A stretch of DNA of 64,000 nucleotides, taken from positions 62,001 through 126,000 of the forward strand of contig JACKDR010000001.1 of the NCBI GenBank assembly GCA_020633495.1, in the 5' to 3' direction. This DNA comes from Kofleriaceae bacterium. Its GTDB lineage: Bacteria > Myxococcota_A > Polyangia > Haliangiales > Haliangiaceae. Shown here in pieces: positions 63,501 to 64,000 of the stretch (its first letter is position 1; every line of letters begins with the position of its first letter). The position numbers and the translations under genes are program-made. A model generated the notes under the pieces. The model did no database searches. It saw nothing but the letters and a program-made list of their open reading frames with translations, and was not told the DNA's origin.

Positions 63501-64000
63501 TCGAGCACGCGGCCCGCGCCGAGCAGCTCCTCGACGGCGTCCCCGAGGGCGCGTGGGCGGCGGCGATCTCGCGGTCGTTCCACGCCAACGCGCTGGCGAT
63601 GCTGGGCCGGCTCCGCGACCTCGGCGCCTACCTGCAGCAGGAGCTCCACGACGCCGAGTGGCGGGGCGACCGGGTGTCGCCGTGGATGCTGCGCACCCAG
63701 CGCGGCAACGTCCACTGGCTGGCGATCGACCAGCCGGCCGAGGCGCGCCGCCAGTACGCGCTGGATCCCGAGCCCGCCGCGGGGCGCAGCGAGCTGCCGC
63801 TCGCGCACCACTACAAGGTCCTGGGCGTCACCGCGAGCCACCTCTACGAGGACGACGCGGCGGCGGCGTGGCGCAGCGTCGACGCCAGCTGGCGGCGCAT
63901 GTCGCGCTCGCTGATGGTCCACATCCAGGTGTTCGTGATCGACATGCAGACGCTGCGCGCGCGCGCCCCTCGCCGCCGCGGCCGCCGGCGCTGCGGGCGT
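60584..64000 (+). CDS. Ser/Thr protein kinase fused to AAA ATPase/TPR region, 3'-truncated
   Basis: At least 1139 codons, running past the right edge. Kinase: ERLGAGSMGIVFRAYD (Gly loop, 24-29), VALKWLP, LHRDLKPANV (Asp177), SDFGLVF (Asp195) and GTPAYMSPEQAEG. From about 325 an AAA ATPase domain: PFVGRRAELAALHRAL, GASGMGKSA (357-364) and LIIAVDDLQWGD. Helical TPR-like repeats fill about 690-1130. Such kinase-ATPase-TPR proteins are myxobacterial signalling regulators. The last 15 codons read as Arg-rich, unlike the rest, suggesting an indel near 63.96 kb. Starts at a GTG. Confidence 0.93.
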   Translation, partial: MASSSLPRIQDMPLPGLTLRERLGAGSMGIVFRAYDEQRGVDVALKWLPRADGVALSRFKQEFRALADLLHPNLLPLYELHCVAGTWFFTMPLIDATSFLGWVRPGGDDEVDAPGGDATGTSDGWVATTVTSSDPRAHVAPPRPAGRTLDVARLRQAVPQLIEGVAALHRAGKLHRDLKPANVLIDPHGHLYVSDFGLVFDPADGGLDRELVVGTPAYMSPEQAEGLPLDEASDWYAVGTMLFEALTGERPFLGDVAELREQRRLFAAPAVRELAPELPAELDDLIELVDALLQRDPRDRPTGATLRDRLGAPAAAAAPTTPEAGDAPFVGRRAELAALHRALADRRDGTVAVLLDGASGMGKSALLHAFLDQAAAAGALVVAGRCYQRESVPYKALDGVVDALTAHLRDLAPAQLPALPAPARAALCRLFPVLRQVPWPTATARAGTDDDATPQRILRRATTGFRQLVADLAARRPLIIAVDDLQWGDVDSVGFFLELLQLPAHAGVLLIACHRREDADATPLRGPLRAAAAELARPDVVRAVALEPLAPAEVATLVRRLAVVELGDDQLAALIREAGGSPLFAGELARVGAAVLGGARLDELSAARVATLPAPARALLTAIAVAGTSIDLETASRAAAVADPTAATALDVARLIRGRAADGGRIVECYHDRIRETVTARLDAGARVGVHRALADALEATGAADPQALVAHRLGAGDRAAAAGHARVAAAQARDALAFHRAADYYRLARELGDVDAAEARRLRALEADMLANAGSLAAAGRAYLDAAHDAAGDDAIVRRARAVEATLQAGHLEAALAMARPLRRGLGLRLPPTGWRALAEVVARRVWLRGRGMRYTPRRADQLPPRALLRHDLSWTLASAMAMYDPIVGRAMQLRCAQDALRLGEPVRVARARMLLAAARSSDGAHTWPEIKATLGELEPLIAVAGTGYLRGLLHTTHAVAANTVARWDLGVEHAARAEQLLDGVPEGAWAAAISRSFHANALAMLGRLRDLGAYLQQELHDAEWRGDRVSPWMLRTQRGNVHWLAIDQPAEARRQYALDPEPAAGRSELPLAHHYKVLGVTASHLYEDDAAAAWRSVDASWRRMSRSLMVHIQVFVIDMQTLRARAPRRRGRRRCGR

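Noticed and set aside
59675..63922. 1415-codon minus-strand open frame
   Set aside because: Antisense of the EEP and kinase-ATPase genes; composition is repetitive Arg/Ala/Val with no domain.

Overview
The window is dense, very GC-rich DNA (roughly 70% or more by eye) with about 46 protein genes, no rRNA, no tRNA and no CRISPR array. The gene content points to the Myxococcota, perhaps a Polyangia/Haliangiales-type lineage (inference). Pointers are a FrzS-type social-motility protein with a receiver lacking its phospho-Asp, many Cys-rich lipoproteins, MopE-type metal-binding motifs with a MYXO-CTERM-like tail, and a Ser/Thr kinase fused to an AAA ATPase. Everything looks chromosomal. I see no integrase, transposase or phage module.

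Layout. 0-2.6 kb: a minus-strand prkA / small gene / DUF444 operon. 2.6-3.4 kb: a lower-GC, hairpin-rich gap with a strong minus-strand terminator. 3.4-12.3 kb: ruvX-mltG, a Cys-rich secreted protein, a GGGCAC-rich tandem array, a putative outer-membrane protein, DedA, an S66 peptidase, a coiled-coil protein, an acyltransferase-SDR pair, and a Cys-rich lipoprotein behind a textbook sigma-54 promoter. 12.4-20.5 kb: a beta-rich protein, secA, argJ, a GTGCCC array, alanine dehydrogenase and a PhoD-like phosphatase. 20.6-27.9 kb: ECF sigma and zinc anti-sigma factors, a frameshifted frzS-like gene, hflX and osmC. 28-38 kb: a receiver protein, an EamA transporter, DUF1003, a VWA/MopE surface protein overlapping a MopE/FGE-like lipoprotein, and a CBM9-like protein. 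38-43 kb: ffh overlapping a GH31 lipoprotein gene, then bolA and DUF2277. 43-58.9 kb: accessory genes mixed with housekeeping ones (tgt fused to an MnmC-like methyltransferase, rlmM, PPIase). Here lie two loci in which a predicted cytosolic-type metalloprotease gene overlaps a following lipoprotein gene. 58.9-64 kb: a TrmN6-like methyltransferase, an EEP hydrolase, and a kinase-ATPase running off the right edge.

Themes. Many starts are preceded at 6-9 nt by a TANNNT hexamer without a Shine-Dalgarno sequence, which suggests widespread leaderless transcription. Several adjacent genes overlap by 4 nt (GTGA or ATGA), indicating translational coupling. RNA modification and translation quality are well represented (tgt-mnmC, rlmM, trmN6, hflX, ruvX, ffh, secA). 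Single-base frame breaks occur in GC-rich repeats of frzS, before the LysM-protease gene and perhaps at the right end. They are either assembly errors or real decay. All functional calls rest on reading motifs by eye; no database search was possible.
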